This document shows, one piece after another, positions 34,280 to 41,910 of a stretch of 45,092 bases of DNA; the stretch's first letter is position 1, and each line of letters opens with the position of its first letter. The notes under the pieces are model-generated. The model saw only the letters and a list, made by a program, of their open reading frames with translations, was not told where the DNA came from and made no database searches. Source of the stretch: a bacterium (GTDB lineage: Bacteria; KSB1; UBA2214); NCBI GenBank assembly GCA_029560815.1, contig JAKQKF010000184.1, positions 1 through 45,092 of the forward strand, read 5' to 3'. Made by a program: the position numbers and the translations under genes.

Positions 34280-35386
34280 ATGATCTATCACTCTTATGGC
34301 TCCACCGGCATTCAGCTCTCCGCCATCGGATTTGGCGGCATGCGCTTTATCGATCAGAAAGATGTCGATGGCTGCGCGGCCCTGGTCAAAAAGGCCTATG
34401 ATCTGGGCATCACCTATTTCGACACCGCCATCGGCTACGGCGACTCTGAAGCGATTTACGGCGCCGCTTTCAAGGATATGCAAAGACAGCGCCGCGAAAA
34501 GCCTTTCTACGTCTCGACCAAGACCAACAAGGGGACGGCCGGTGAGATCCGCCGAGAGCTGGAGACCTCATTGACGCGCATGGGGCTGGACTACGTCGAC
34601 TTTTACCACGTCTGGTGTGTGATTGACAAGGATTCCTACCTGAAACGCAAGTTGAAGGGGGCATTGCAGGCTTTTGAGCAGCTGCAGCGGGAGGGGCTGA
34701 TCAGGCACATCTGCGTTTCCAGTCATCAGACCGGAGCGGAGATCGAGTGGATGCTCCAGGACTATCCTTTCGCCGGGATCCTCCTCGGCTACTCGGCGAT
34801 GAATTTCGCCTATCGCGACCAGGGGATCAGCTCAGCGGCCGGAATGGGGCGCGGTGTTGTGGTCATGAATCCGCTTGGCGGCGGCATCATTCCCCAGCAT
34901 CCGGAACGCTTTGATTTCGTCCGCACCCGCCCGGATGAGACCGTGGTCCAGGGCGCCCTGCGTTTCCTGCTCAACGATCCGCGCATCACCACCTCCCTGG
35001 TCGGCTTTAGCAGCGAAGCGCAGATTGAAGAAGCGGTTGCGGCAGCTGACGGCTTTGAGGGGCTGAGCGAGGAGGCGGTAAGCGGGATTCGCACTCATCT
35101 TAGCGCCTCATTTGATGAACTCTGCACCGGATGCGGCTATTGCGACCACTGCCCCGTCGGAGTGCCGGTGCCCAAAATGATGGACAGCTATAACCAGTTC
35201 ATGCTCTCCGGAAAGCCCGAGAGCATCGCCGAGCGTCTCGGCTGGCACTGGGGGATAAGCCGCAAGAGTCCGGTCTTTGATCTCTGCACCGAATGCGGCC
35301 AGTGCGAGGAGGCCTGTACGCAGAAACTGCCGATCCGCGCACGGCTGCGCGAGATCAGGGAATATGTGCAAAAGGGCAGGAAATAG
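34280..35386 (+). CDS. Aldo/keto reductase with C-terminal ferredoxin domain
   Basis: 368-aa cytoplasmic oxidoreductase. The (beta/alpha)8 AKR domain has GFGGMRFID, FDTAIGYGDSE (catalytic Asp and Tyr), STKTNKG (Lys) and a normal NADPH-binding end (SLVGFSSEAQIEEA). The final 95 residues carry two 4Fe-4S motifs, CTGCGYCDHCPVGVPVP and CTECGQCEEACTQ, typical of a subgroup of AKRs that may couple to ferredoxin. The substrate is unknown. The ATG at 34280 follows GGGAAAA. Alone on the plus strand, ending 14 bases from the convergent lipoprotein gene. Confidence 0.92.
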   Translation: MIYHSYGSTGIQLSAIGFGGMRFIDQKDVDGCAALVKKAYDLGITYFDTAIGYGDSEAIYGAAFKDMQRQRREKPFYVSTKTNKGTAGEIRRELETSLTRMGLDYVDFYHVWCVIDKDSYLKRKLKGALQAFEQLQREGLIRHICVSSHQTGAEIEWMLQDYPFAGILLGYSAMNFAYRDQGISSAAGMGRGVVVMNPLGGGIIPQHPERFDFVRTRPDETVVQGALRFLLNDPRITTSLVGFSSEAQIEEAVAAADGFEGLSEEAVSGIRTHLSASFDELCTGCGYCDHCPVGVPVPKMMDSYNQFMLSGKPESIAERLGWHWGISRKSPVFDLCTECGQCEEACTQKLPIRARLREIREYVQKGRK

Positions 35387-35400
35387 GCCGGCGGGCGCTT

Positions 35401-37503
35401 CTATTCGCCAATCCGGACCACCAGCCTCAGCAGGGCCTGCACCCGCACATAATCGGCGAGATGAAGGCGGAGGCTGCGGCCGCCGCTGCCGGCAATCCGC
35501 ACGCGATGACTGAAATAGAGCTGTTTGGTCCCCGCTCCCCCATTCTGGAAGAGGCGCAGATCATCAGCGGAGAGGGTGAGCGTGGTTTTGCTCATCGCCG
35601 GCGCAGCCGCCCTGCCGGAGGCGTCCACCGCCGCCGCAGCGAGCTTTACCGGACCCACCACGAGATCTGGCCGTGTGAAGATGCCGCTCGAATCGGCGGC
35701 GAAATAAAAAGTCACCTCACCGCCGGCGGGCAGGCGGTTCTCCAGTGACAGCTCCAGCATCGCATCGCGCAGATGCGCCGTGGCATCCCCCGACAGCAGC
35801 AGGCGTCCATCCTTCTCCTCTACCGCATCCCCCTCCGCACCCGGCGGGGCGATCTCCAGAATATTGAGATCGCCATCGATCGAGCGCTCCTCCCAGCTCA
35901 GCACAAAGGGCAAGTCAAGAGTGAAACGCGCCGATATCCGGTCTTCGCGGCGAACGCCGCCTGCGGCAAGACCATCGCCGATCCAGGCGCTTCCGGCTGC
36001 AGCGATCTGATCCGGGTGCTGGTTGATAAAGCTGACGATGCTGCTGTTATTGACCGTAAAGAGCGGAGCCTGGTAGAGCAGGGCGCCGGCTGAGGCCGCG
36101 GGCACCGCGATGTCGAGGGGGAAGGGGATCCCGGCCCGGCCTTCACTGAAGCCGTGGAGTGCGCCCCTGAACCTGAAAGGCAGATTGAGAGTGGTGAAAA
36201 TTTCTACCTGCAGTCTCGCCTCCCGCAAGGTCACTCCCTCGAGATCGCCCCACTCGCCGGAGATATCGAGAGCGCGCAGGGTGCTGTCGATGCGCACTTG
36301 ACGGGGCGCGAGGCGGCCGTGGAAATGGTCGAGTGCCAGCTCTTCCAGGTCGATCCGCATGGTCAGGCTGGTCATCTCGCCGACCTCCGCGAAGGAGCTG
36401 CGCATATCGTCGGTCACCGCACGCACCTCCACCTGAACGGACTGCGGAGCGCCCGCCGGGGGCAGGGGCAGTTTGGCGATCAGGCCCGCAAGATCGATTT
36501 CCGTTCGGGTCAGGCTGTTGGGCTGCAGTCGCAGAGGGATTGCCAGTGCCCTGCCGGTGGCGGTGCGTCTGATCTGGGGAAAGGTGAAGAGGATCTCCGG
36601 ACTGGCGAAGGGGGAGCGGTTGTCCAGGCTCAGCACCATCCTGCCGCTTTCAAAAGCCGCTTCGTCGATGGCGTTGCCCTCCATCTCTCCCAGCCCGACC
36701 GAATCCGCACGATCGATGGTCATGGCGGGGATGCGCGCCTCTGCGGCGGCGATGACGAAATCGATCAACTCCACCACCACATCAAAGGGGAGTTGGCCGT
36801 TGACCGGGACCACCGCGCCCCTGCTGCCGGGCGAATTGCCGCTGAGCAGCCAGCGCGCCTGGCGCGGGATGGTGCTGCCGCGCATATCGACATTCACCGC
36901 CGCGGAATCGAGCGCGGCGATGCGGGCCACGAGGGGGGAGGAGACCATGATCCTGCCAGTGGCGCTGTCCTGCAGGGAGAGAATGACGTTTTCCAGATCG
37001 ACCGTCGTGCGGTTGTAGAGGTGGAGCCGCGCCGTGCCGCTGATCAGTTGGGCGTAGAGGAGATCCTGGCTGCTGTGGATGGTGCTGGGAACATAATTAA
37101 AAGCGAAGGGGGAGATCACCCCGGTTGTGCCTGCGGGAACCGCAGCCTCCGTCGTCAGCTGCGCCCAGAGAAAGCGGTCGGCCATAACCGGCAGGCTCGG
37201 TATCCGGAAGGCGTCGAGGCCCAGGGTGAGGCTTTCGTGGATATCGGGCAGCGTGAGATGATCGCCGACGGCAATGGTGTCGAGCGCCTCCTCGAAGTGA
37301 AAAGTGAGCAGGCTGTCCAGGCCGGTTCTGAAATTCTGCTCATCCTTGAGAAGCTCGTCCAGATGGTAGGTGTGGTCGGTCACCGGGATGTTGAGCGTGG
37401 TATCCCAGCTCGGCGCCTTGGGCGCTTCGAGAGAACAGCCCGCGATTCCAAGCGCCAGTGAACCCGCCAGCCCCGCAATCCATGCCTTAATCCATCCGCT
37501 CAT
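35401..37503 (-). CDS. Large lipoprotein of unknown function
   Basis: 700-aa protein with lipobox LGIAGC (Cys23) and an all-beta look: long alternating strands with no catalytic motif that I recognise. Residues 30-105 (PSWDTTLNIPVTDHTYHLDELL, then LPDIHESLTLGLDAFRIPSLPV) form an N-terminal unit. Later stretches such as LHLYNRTTVDLENVILSLQDS, MVLSLDNRSPFASPEILFTFP and AMLELSLENRLPAGGEVTFYF are mutually similar, suggesting three or more beta-sandwich repeats that resemble LEA/WHy-like modules. Probably a surface or periplasmic structural or adhesion protein. ATG at 37501-37503. Downstream of the GarR-like gene with a hairpin between. Confidence 0.7.
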   Translation of the reverse strand: MSGWIKAWIAGLAGSLALGIAGCSLEAPKAPSWDTTLNIPVTDHTYHLDELLKDEQNFRTGLDSLLTFHFEEALDTIAVGDHLTLPDIHESLTLGLDAFRIPSLPVMADRFLWAQLTTEAAVPAGTTGVISPFAFNYVPSTIHSSQDLLYAQLISGTARLHLYNRTTVDLENVILSLQDSATGRIMVSSPLVARIAALDSAAVNVDMRGSTIPRQARWLLSGNSPGSRGAVVPVNGQLPFDVVVELIDFVIAAAEARIPAMTIDRADSVGLGEMEGNAIDEAAFESGRMVLSLDNRSPFASPEILFTFPQIRRTATGRALAIPLRLQPNSLTRTEIDLAGLIAKLPLPPAGAPQSVQVEVRAVTDDMRSSFAEVGEMTSLTMRIDLEELALDHFHGRLAPRQVRIDSTLRALDISGEWGDLEGVTLREARLQVEIFTTLNLPFRFRGALHGFSEGRAGIPFPLDIAVPAASAGALLYQAPLFTVNNSSIVSFINQHPDQIAAAGSAWIGDGLAAGGVRREDRISARFTLDLPFVLSWEERSIDGDLNILEIAPPGAEGDAVEEKDGRLLLSGDATAHLRDAMLELSLENRLPAGGEVTFYFAADSSGIFTRPDLVVGPVKLAAAAVDASGRAAAPAMSKTTLTLSADDLRLFQNGGAGTKQLYFSHRVRIAGSGGRSLRLHLADYVRVQALLRLVVRIGE

Positions 37504-37542
37504 CCAGCCACCTGCATTTACTGCTCTTTATTGATAACATAC

Positions 37543-37564
37543 CCGCATCCGGCTTTGGATGCGG
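37543..37564 (-). terminator. Hairpin between the GarR-like and lipoprotein genes
   Basis: CCGCATCC (37543-37550) pairs with GGATGCGG (37557-37564) around a 6-base loop, about 18 bases past the dehydrogenase stop. On the minus strand GTATGTTATC follows, only partly U-rich. Possible attenuator or terminator. Confidence 0.5.
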
Positions 37565-37581
37565 ATCGTCCTGCGGACACC

Positions 37582-38457
37582 TCAGCTGTTGCCGCCGAGC
37601 CGGCGCAGCGATTTGACCAGCGCCTGGGTCCCTTCGCGCCCCTCGCCGTGCGCCTGACAGCCGGTGAAGAGCTGGTTGACCAGGGCGAGAGCGGGCGCCG
37701 GCAGCTGCAGCTCGCGCGCCGCCTCAAGGGCCAACCGCAGGTCCTTCTGCTGCAGGTCGATCATGAATCCCGGCGCAAAATTGCCCGCTGCCATTTTAGG
37801 GCCAAGGTTGGCGAGCTGCCAGGAGCCGGCAGCACCGCCCTTGACCGCCTCGATCATGACGAGAGGGTCGACGCCGGCCTTGCGCGCGAACTCGACCGCC
37901 TCGCAGACGGCCAGATTGGTGACCGCGCCCAGGATCTGGTTGCACAGTTTGACCGTCTGGCCCATGCCGTGACCGCCGACCAGGGTGGCGCTTTTGCCCA
38001 TGGCCTGAAAGAGCGGCAGACAGCGCGTAAAGACCTCCTCTTTGCCGCCCACCATGATCGCCAGGGTGCCGGCGATGGCGCCGACATCCCCCCCGCTGAC
38101 CGGCGCATCGAGCATCTCGCTGCCCGCCTTCTCGATCTCCCCGGCCAAACGCCGGGTTGTGGCCGGCGAGATCGTGCTCATATCGATCACCGTGCTGCCC
38201 GGCCGAAGACCGGAGAGAATCCCTTCCCGGCCAAGGACAACCTCCTCGACGTCGGGTGAATCGGTGACGATGGTGATGACGATATCGCTCGCCTCAGCCA
38301 CCTCGCGCGGTGACCCCGCCGCAGCAGCACCGGCCTCCACCAGCCTGGTCATACGGCTTGCGGTGCGGTTGTAAACGGTGAGAGGGAATCCCGCCTTGAG
38401 CAGATTGAGAGCCATGGGCTCACCCATGATGCCCAGCCCGATAAATCCGATCTTCAT
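37582..38457 (-). CDS. NAD(P)-dependent beta-hydroxyacid dehydrogenase (GarR / 3-hydroxyisobutyrate dehydrogenase type)
   Basis: 291-aa cytoplasmic oxidoreductase. The N-terminal Rossmann motif is GFIGLGIMGEPMA, then STISPATTR, the substrate loop DAPVSGGDVGA, the catalytic Lys in GQTVKLCNQILGA and the C-terminal QKDLRLALEAA. Family members reduce tartronate semialdehyde (GarR) or oxidise 3-hydroxyisobutyrate or gamma-hydroxybutyrate; the specificity cannot be fixed. Tartronate semialdehyde reduction would fit the hexuronate genes near 30 kb, which is only suggestive. Start at 38455-38457 with AAGGAG. Confidence 0.9.
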   Translation of the reverse strand: MKIGFIGLGIMGEPMALNLLKAGFPLTVYNRTASRMTRLVEAGAAAAGSPREVAEASDIVITIVTDSPDVEEVVLGREGILSGLRPGSTVIDMSTISPATTRRLAGEIEKAGSEMLDAPVSGGDVGAIAGTLAIMVGGKEEVFTRCLPLFQAMGKSATLVGGHGMGQTVKLCNQILGAVTNLAVCEAVEFARKAGVDPLVMIEAVKGGAAGSWQLANLGPKMAAGNFAPGFMIDLQQKDLRLALEAARELQLPAPALALVNQLFTGCQAHGEGREGTQALVKSLRRLGGNS

Positions 38458-38492
38458 CCTGCACTCCTTCAAAAAAATTGAAGCCGCGTTGT

Positions 38493-38927
38493 TCAGTAGC
38501 TCGTCGTCATATGATGCTGCCAGATCTTCCAGCTTCCCCCCTCCCTGACCAGTACGGTAGTGTAGAGGTTCTGCATGGTCGAGGCCTTGCCGCTGGTGGT
38601 GATCTGGAGTTCGCTCCGGTAGCGCACCACAGCCAGGCCGCCTTCGCGGCGGATTTCCATGCCGCTCAGGACGGTTTTCACCGTCTCCCAGCGCGCCAGC
38701 ATGGGGGTGAAAAAGTCGGCGATCTGGCTGGCATTGAGGGCTTTGCCGTTGAGGGTGTACCAGCTCATCTCATGCGCGCAGAAACCCCGCAGGGCCGCAA
38801 GCTCTTTGGCGTCAAAGGCGGCGTGGTAGGCGCGCACCACCGACTCGATCTCCGGGTCCTGTTCGCTCTTCCCGCAGCCCAGGGCGAGGAGCCCGAAGGT
38901 CAGCGCCAGGTACAGCCATCTATTCAT
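38493..38927 (-). CDS. SnoaL/NTF2-like lipoprotein
   Basis: 144-aa protein with signal peptide and lipobox LLALGC (Cys18). The mature part has the NTF2-like cone fold pattern of the SnoaL/DUF4440 group: a helical start (SVVRAYHAAFDAKELAALRGF), a conical middle and beta strands ending VREGGSWKIWQHHM. Envelope-anchored, ligand unknown. Its ATG overlaps the last eight bases of the glycosyltransferase gene, whose GAGGAG serves as its ribosome-binding site. Confidence 0.8.
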   Translation of the reverse strand: MNRWLYLALTFGLLALGCGKSEQDPEIESVVRAYHAAFDAKELAALRGFCAHEMSWYTLNGKALNASQIADFFTPMLARWETVKTVLSGMEIRREGGLAVVRYRSELQITTSGKASTMQNLYTTVLVREGGSWKIWQHHMTTSY

Positions 38928-39789
38928 CTTTTATCTCCTCTGACATAGGCGATGGTTCCGGACCGGTTCCGGCGAGGGCCATTTTTTCCGCCCAATCGGC
39001 CTCCTCAATCCGGCCATGTTTGCGGCAGCCCAGGGCATAGACACGGCACTTTTCCGCGAGCATCTCCCTGGTCGCCGAGAGCTCGGCCGCCCCCAGCCCG
39101 CCGGCTGCGGTGATCCTGGCCAGCGCAATGATGCGGTAGCGGTCGAGGCTGTGCTGCCGCGAAAGCTGGGGCCACTCCCCCGCCCGCTTGACGATGAGCC
39201 GCTCGGGCACGAAGAGCACAGGGACGCGGCCGGCAATGCGCAGCCATAGATCATAATCTTCACAAGCGGGGAGGGATTCGTCGAAAAACCCGACCTCATC
39301 CAGAAGGCTGCGTTCGATCAGCACCGAGGAAGGACTGATGATGCAGAGCGGAAGGCAGTCGGAGTAAATCCAGCCGGAGCGCTTGCGGTGGCGGGCGCTC
39401 TGATTCATCCAGCGGCCGTCCCGCCGCCACTCCTCGTCGGTGTAGCAGATCCGGTAACCGGGATTTTCGCGCAGGGCCTGCAGCTGGCGCGCAAGTTTGC
39501 CGCGTTTCCAGAGGTCATCCGAGTCGAGAAAAGCCAGCCAGCTTCCGGCTGCCGCCCTGATGCCGCGGTTGCGCGCCGCGGAGACACCCAGCGGCTGCGG
39601 ATTGCGGAGATAGCGCACGCTTGCCGCCAGCGGGCGAAGCCGCTCGCCGGTATCATCCACGGAGCCGTCATCGACGACGATGATTTCATCGGGCGCACGG
39701 CTCTGCTCGAGCACCGATGCCAGGGCTTCGCTCACGAGCATGGCGCGGTCGCGCGTGGTCAGGATGACCGAGATCTTGATCTCCGGCAT
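38920..39789 (-). CDS. Family 2 glycosyltransferase
   Basis: 289-aa GT-A glycosyltransferase. Residues 5-110 contain ISVILTTRDRAMLVSEAL, EIIVVDDGSVDDT and the metal-binding FLDSDDLWKRGK; the acceptor region has LDEVGFFDESLPACEDYDLWLRI, with the usual ED catalytic pair. Cytoplasmic, no membrane helix; the last 60 residues are helical. It probably adds a sugar to a glycan or lipid-linked precursor. Follows the rhomboid gene by 24 bases. Confidence 0.9.
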   Translation of the reverse strand: MPEIKISVILTTRDRAMLVSEALASVLEQSRAPDEIIVVDDGSVDDTGERLRPLAASVRYLRNPQPLGVSAARNRGIRAAAGSWLAFLDSDDLWKRGKLARQLQALRENPGYRICYTDEEWRRDGRWMNQSARHRKRSGWIYSDCLPLCIISPSSVLIERSLLDEVGFFDESLPACEDYDLWLRIAGRVPVLFVPERLIVKRAGEWPQLSRQHSLDRYRIIALARITAAGGLGAAELSATREMLAEKCRVYALGCRKHGRIEEADWAEKMALAGTGPEPSPMSEEIKDE

Positions 39790-39813
39790 GAGTCGCTCCG
39801 CGCGGGGGTCCGC

Positions 39814-40641
39814 TCAGATGCCCCGGGCCAGTGACAGGACGAAACCGGCCAGGGTGACGATCGCCAGAACGATGGCGGCGATACGGTGGCCGGTGCGCTC
39901 GCCGCGGATCTCCTGGTAGCCGAGGAGAAGCGCAGAAAGATAGCCGCCGGCGAAGCCGCCGGCATGAGCCCAGTTGTTGACGTTGGGAAAGAGGAAACCG
40001 AAAACAAAGGCCATGAGCGCCCAACTGCCCACCTGGCGGAAGAGAGCCTCGCCGTAGGCGCCGCCGCGATGGCGGGCGTAATAGATCAGAGCGCCGAGCA
40101 GTCCAAAGATGGAGCCCGAGGCTCCGACCGTATAAGCGACGCGCAGCAGGTCCGAGGCGAGAAAACCGGCCACGCCGGCGGCGGTGAAGATGATAAAGGC
40201 CCGGGAGGTGCCGAACAACTCCTCGACGGCATAGCCGATATTACGCAGCCAGATCATATTGAACAGGATGTGGAGGAGGCCGCCGTGCAGATAGATGGCG
40301 GTGAAGAGGGTCCACCACCGCCCTTGCGCAAGGGGGCCGGCCCCGGTCATGCCGAGGCGGAAGAGGGCCTCACCGCCGGGAGAAAACAGGCTGAAGAGGC
40401 CGCGCGGCGAGGCCAGGGCGGAGAGATCCATGAGCAGGGCGACGATATAGAGAAAGACGCAGAAACCGATCAAAACGGGCACCAGCCCGCCCAGCGAGCG
40501 GATGATCTTTTCAAAACCGGTGCCGAGACCGGAGAGACCATAGTTTTTCCAGCCGCAGTGGATGCACTCTCTGGCGTTGACGGAAATGAGGCGTCTGCAG
40601 TTGGGGCAGAGCCGGGCTCCGCTTTTGGTATCCGCAGCCAT
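39814..40641 (-). CDS. Rhomboid family intramembrane serine protease with zinc ribbon
   Basis: 275 aa. An N-terminal zinc-ribbon-like CPNC...CIHC (residues 12-29) precedes a rhomboid domain with about seven helices. WWTLFTAIYLHGGLLHILFNM holds the conserved HxxxxHxxxN region, the nucleophile Ser is in GASGSIFG and the catalytic His in NNWAHAGGFAGG. Cleaves membrane-spanning substrates; in bacteria with type IX systems, rhomboids are among candidate processing enzymes, but no link is shown. ATG at 40639-40641 with AAGGAAA. Confidence 0.92.
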   Translation of the reverse strand: MAADTKSGARLCPNCRRLISVNARECIHCGWKNYGLSGLGTGFEKIIRSLGGLVPVLIGFCVFLYIVALLMDLSALASPRGLFSLFSPGGEALFRLGMTGAGPLAQGRWWTLFTAIYLHGGLLHILFNMIWLRNIGYAVEELFGTSRAFIIFTAAGVAGFLASDLLRVAYTVGASGSIFGLLGALIYYARHRGGAYGEALFRQVGSWALMAFVFGFLFPNVNNWAHAGGFAGGYLSALLLGYQEIRGERTGHRIAAIVLAIVTLAGFVLSLARGI

Positions 40642-40754
40642 GATATTTTCCTTGTTGGGATGAGCAGTTCGTTTAATATGCGAAAATTATCGGAGGAAAT
40701 AAAGGATAAAATCGCATGGGCGGCGGGAGCTGCTGAAAGCGCCGGATATTTTTC

Positions 40755-40783
40755 TTGCAAATGAACGGCCGAAAGTTTATATT
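40755..40783 (+). promoter_or_regulatory. Promoter of ychF
   Basis: -35 TTGCAA (40755-40760), 17-base spacer, -10 TATATT (40778-40783), about 38 bases ahead of the ATG. Confidence 0.68.
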
Positions 40784-40821
40784 TTATGTAAGTTTAGCAC
40801 ATAATAAAACGGACTGTAATC

Positions 40822-41910
40822 ATGAAAATAGGCATTGTCGGTCTGCCCTTCTCCGGCAAGACCACCCTCTTCAACGCCCTGACCGGGGCGACCGCCGATC
40901 CCGCCGCTTCAGCGGGCAAACGCGAGGCCCAGCATGCAATCGTCAAGGTCCCGGATGAACGGCTGGACAAGCTGGATGCGATCTATCAGCCCAAGAAAAA
41001 GACCCCCGCGACCATCGAGTATATCGACCTCAGCGGCCTCTCGGCCGACGAGCAGAAAAAGGGCGGCTTCAGCGATCAGTTTCTCGGCCAGCTGCGCACA
41101 GTCGACGCCGTGCTGGTGATCGCCGCCGCCTTTAACAATGAGAATGTGCCCCATCCCCTCAACAGCATCAACCTCCAGCGCGATTTCAAGCTGGTCCAGG
41201 AGGAGTTCATCCTCAGCGATCTGGGCATCATCGAAAACCGCCTGCAGCGGCTGGAGAAAGAGATGCGCGTGCGCAAGACCGACCTCCACGTCAAGGAGGA
41301 ACAGGTCCTGCAGCGCTGTAAAAGCGCCATCGATGCCCTGCAGCCCCTGCGCACCCTCTCCTTCGCCCCTGACGAGGAGATCCTCATCCGCGGCTATCAG
41401 TTTCTCTCTCTCAAACCGCACATTCTCGTGCCCAATATCGACGAGCAGGAGATCGGCCGCAGCGACGCCATCGCCGCGGAGCTGGCGGAGTGGGCGGGAA
41501 TCCCCAAGACCGCCGTGCTGGCCATCTCCGCCCGCATCGAGATGGAGATCCAGCAGCTCTCGGAGGAGGAGGCGGAGCTATTCCGCCAGGATGCCGGCAT
41601 CAAACAGCCCGCCATGGACCGCCTGCTGCGCTCCTCCTACGAACTGCTCGGCCTGCTCTCGTTCTTCACAGTGGGCGAGGATGAGGTGCGCGCATGGACG
41701 ATACGTGAGCACACCCCGGCGCCTCAGGCCGCCGGCGAGATCCATTCCGACATCGAGCGCGGATTCATCCGCGCAGAGATTGTGCATTACGATGATTTCA
41801 TCGCCCGCGGCACCATGGCGAAATGCCGTGCCGAGGCGGTGTTAAGGCTGGAGGGGAAGGAATATATCGTCAAGGATGGGGATATTATCAATTTCCGCTT
41901 TGCGGTTTAG
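40822..41910 (+). CDS. ychF: Ribosome-associated ATPase YchF (Obg-like)
   Basis: 362-aa P-loop NTPase of the OLA1/YchF family. G1 is GLPFSGKTT (residues 7-15); the G4 position reads PNIDE, the NxxE form that favours ATP over GTP; a helical insertion (about 120-185) and a TGS-like C-terminal domain (AWTIREHTPAPQAAG, AEIVHYDDF, KDGDIINFRF) follow. Unlike most YchF proteins, the G3 region reads IDLSGL instead of DxAGL. A regulator of translation and stress response. Its last 23 bases overlap the end of the convergent sensor gene. Confidence 0.93.
   Translation: MKIGIVGLPFSGKTTLFNALTGATADPAASAGKREAQHAIVKVPDERLDKLDAIYQPKKKTPATIEYIDLSGLSADEQKKGGFSDQFLGQLRTVDAVLVIAAAFNNENVPHPLNSINLQRDFKLVQEEFILSDLGIIENRLQRLEKEMRVRKTDLHVKEEQVLQRCKSAIDALQPLRTLSFAPDEEILIRGYQFLSLKPHILVPNIDEQEIGRSDAIAAELAEWAGIPKTAVLAISARIEMEIQQLSEEEAELFRQDAGIKQPAMDRLLRSSYELLGLLSFFTVGEDEVRAWTIREHTPAPQAAGEIHSDIERGFIRAEIVHYDDFIARGTMAKCRAEAVLRLEGKEYIVKDGDIINFRFAV

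Noticed and set aside
40678..40764. 28-codon frame (starting MRKLSEEIK) between rhomboid and ychF
   Set aside because: No ribosome-binding site, and it runs into the ychF promoter -35. Probably chance.
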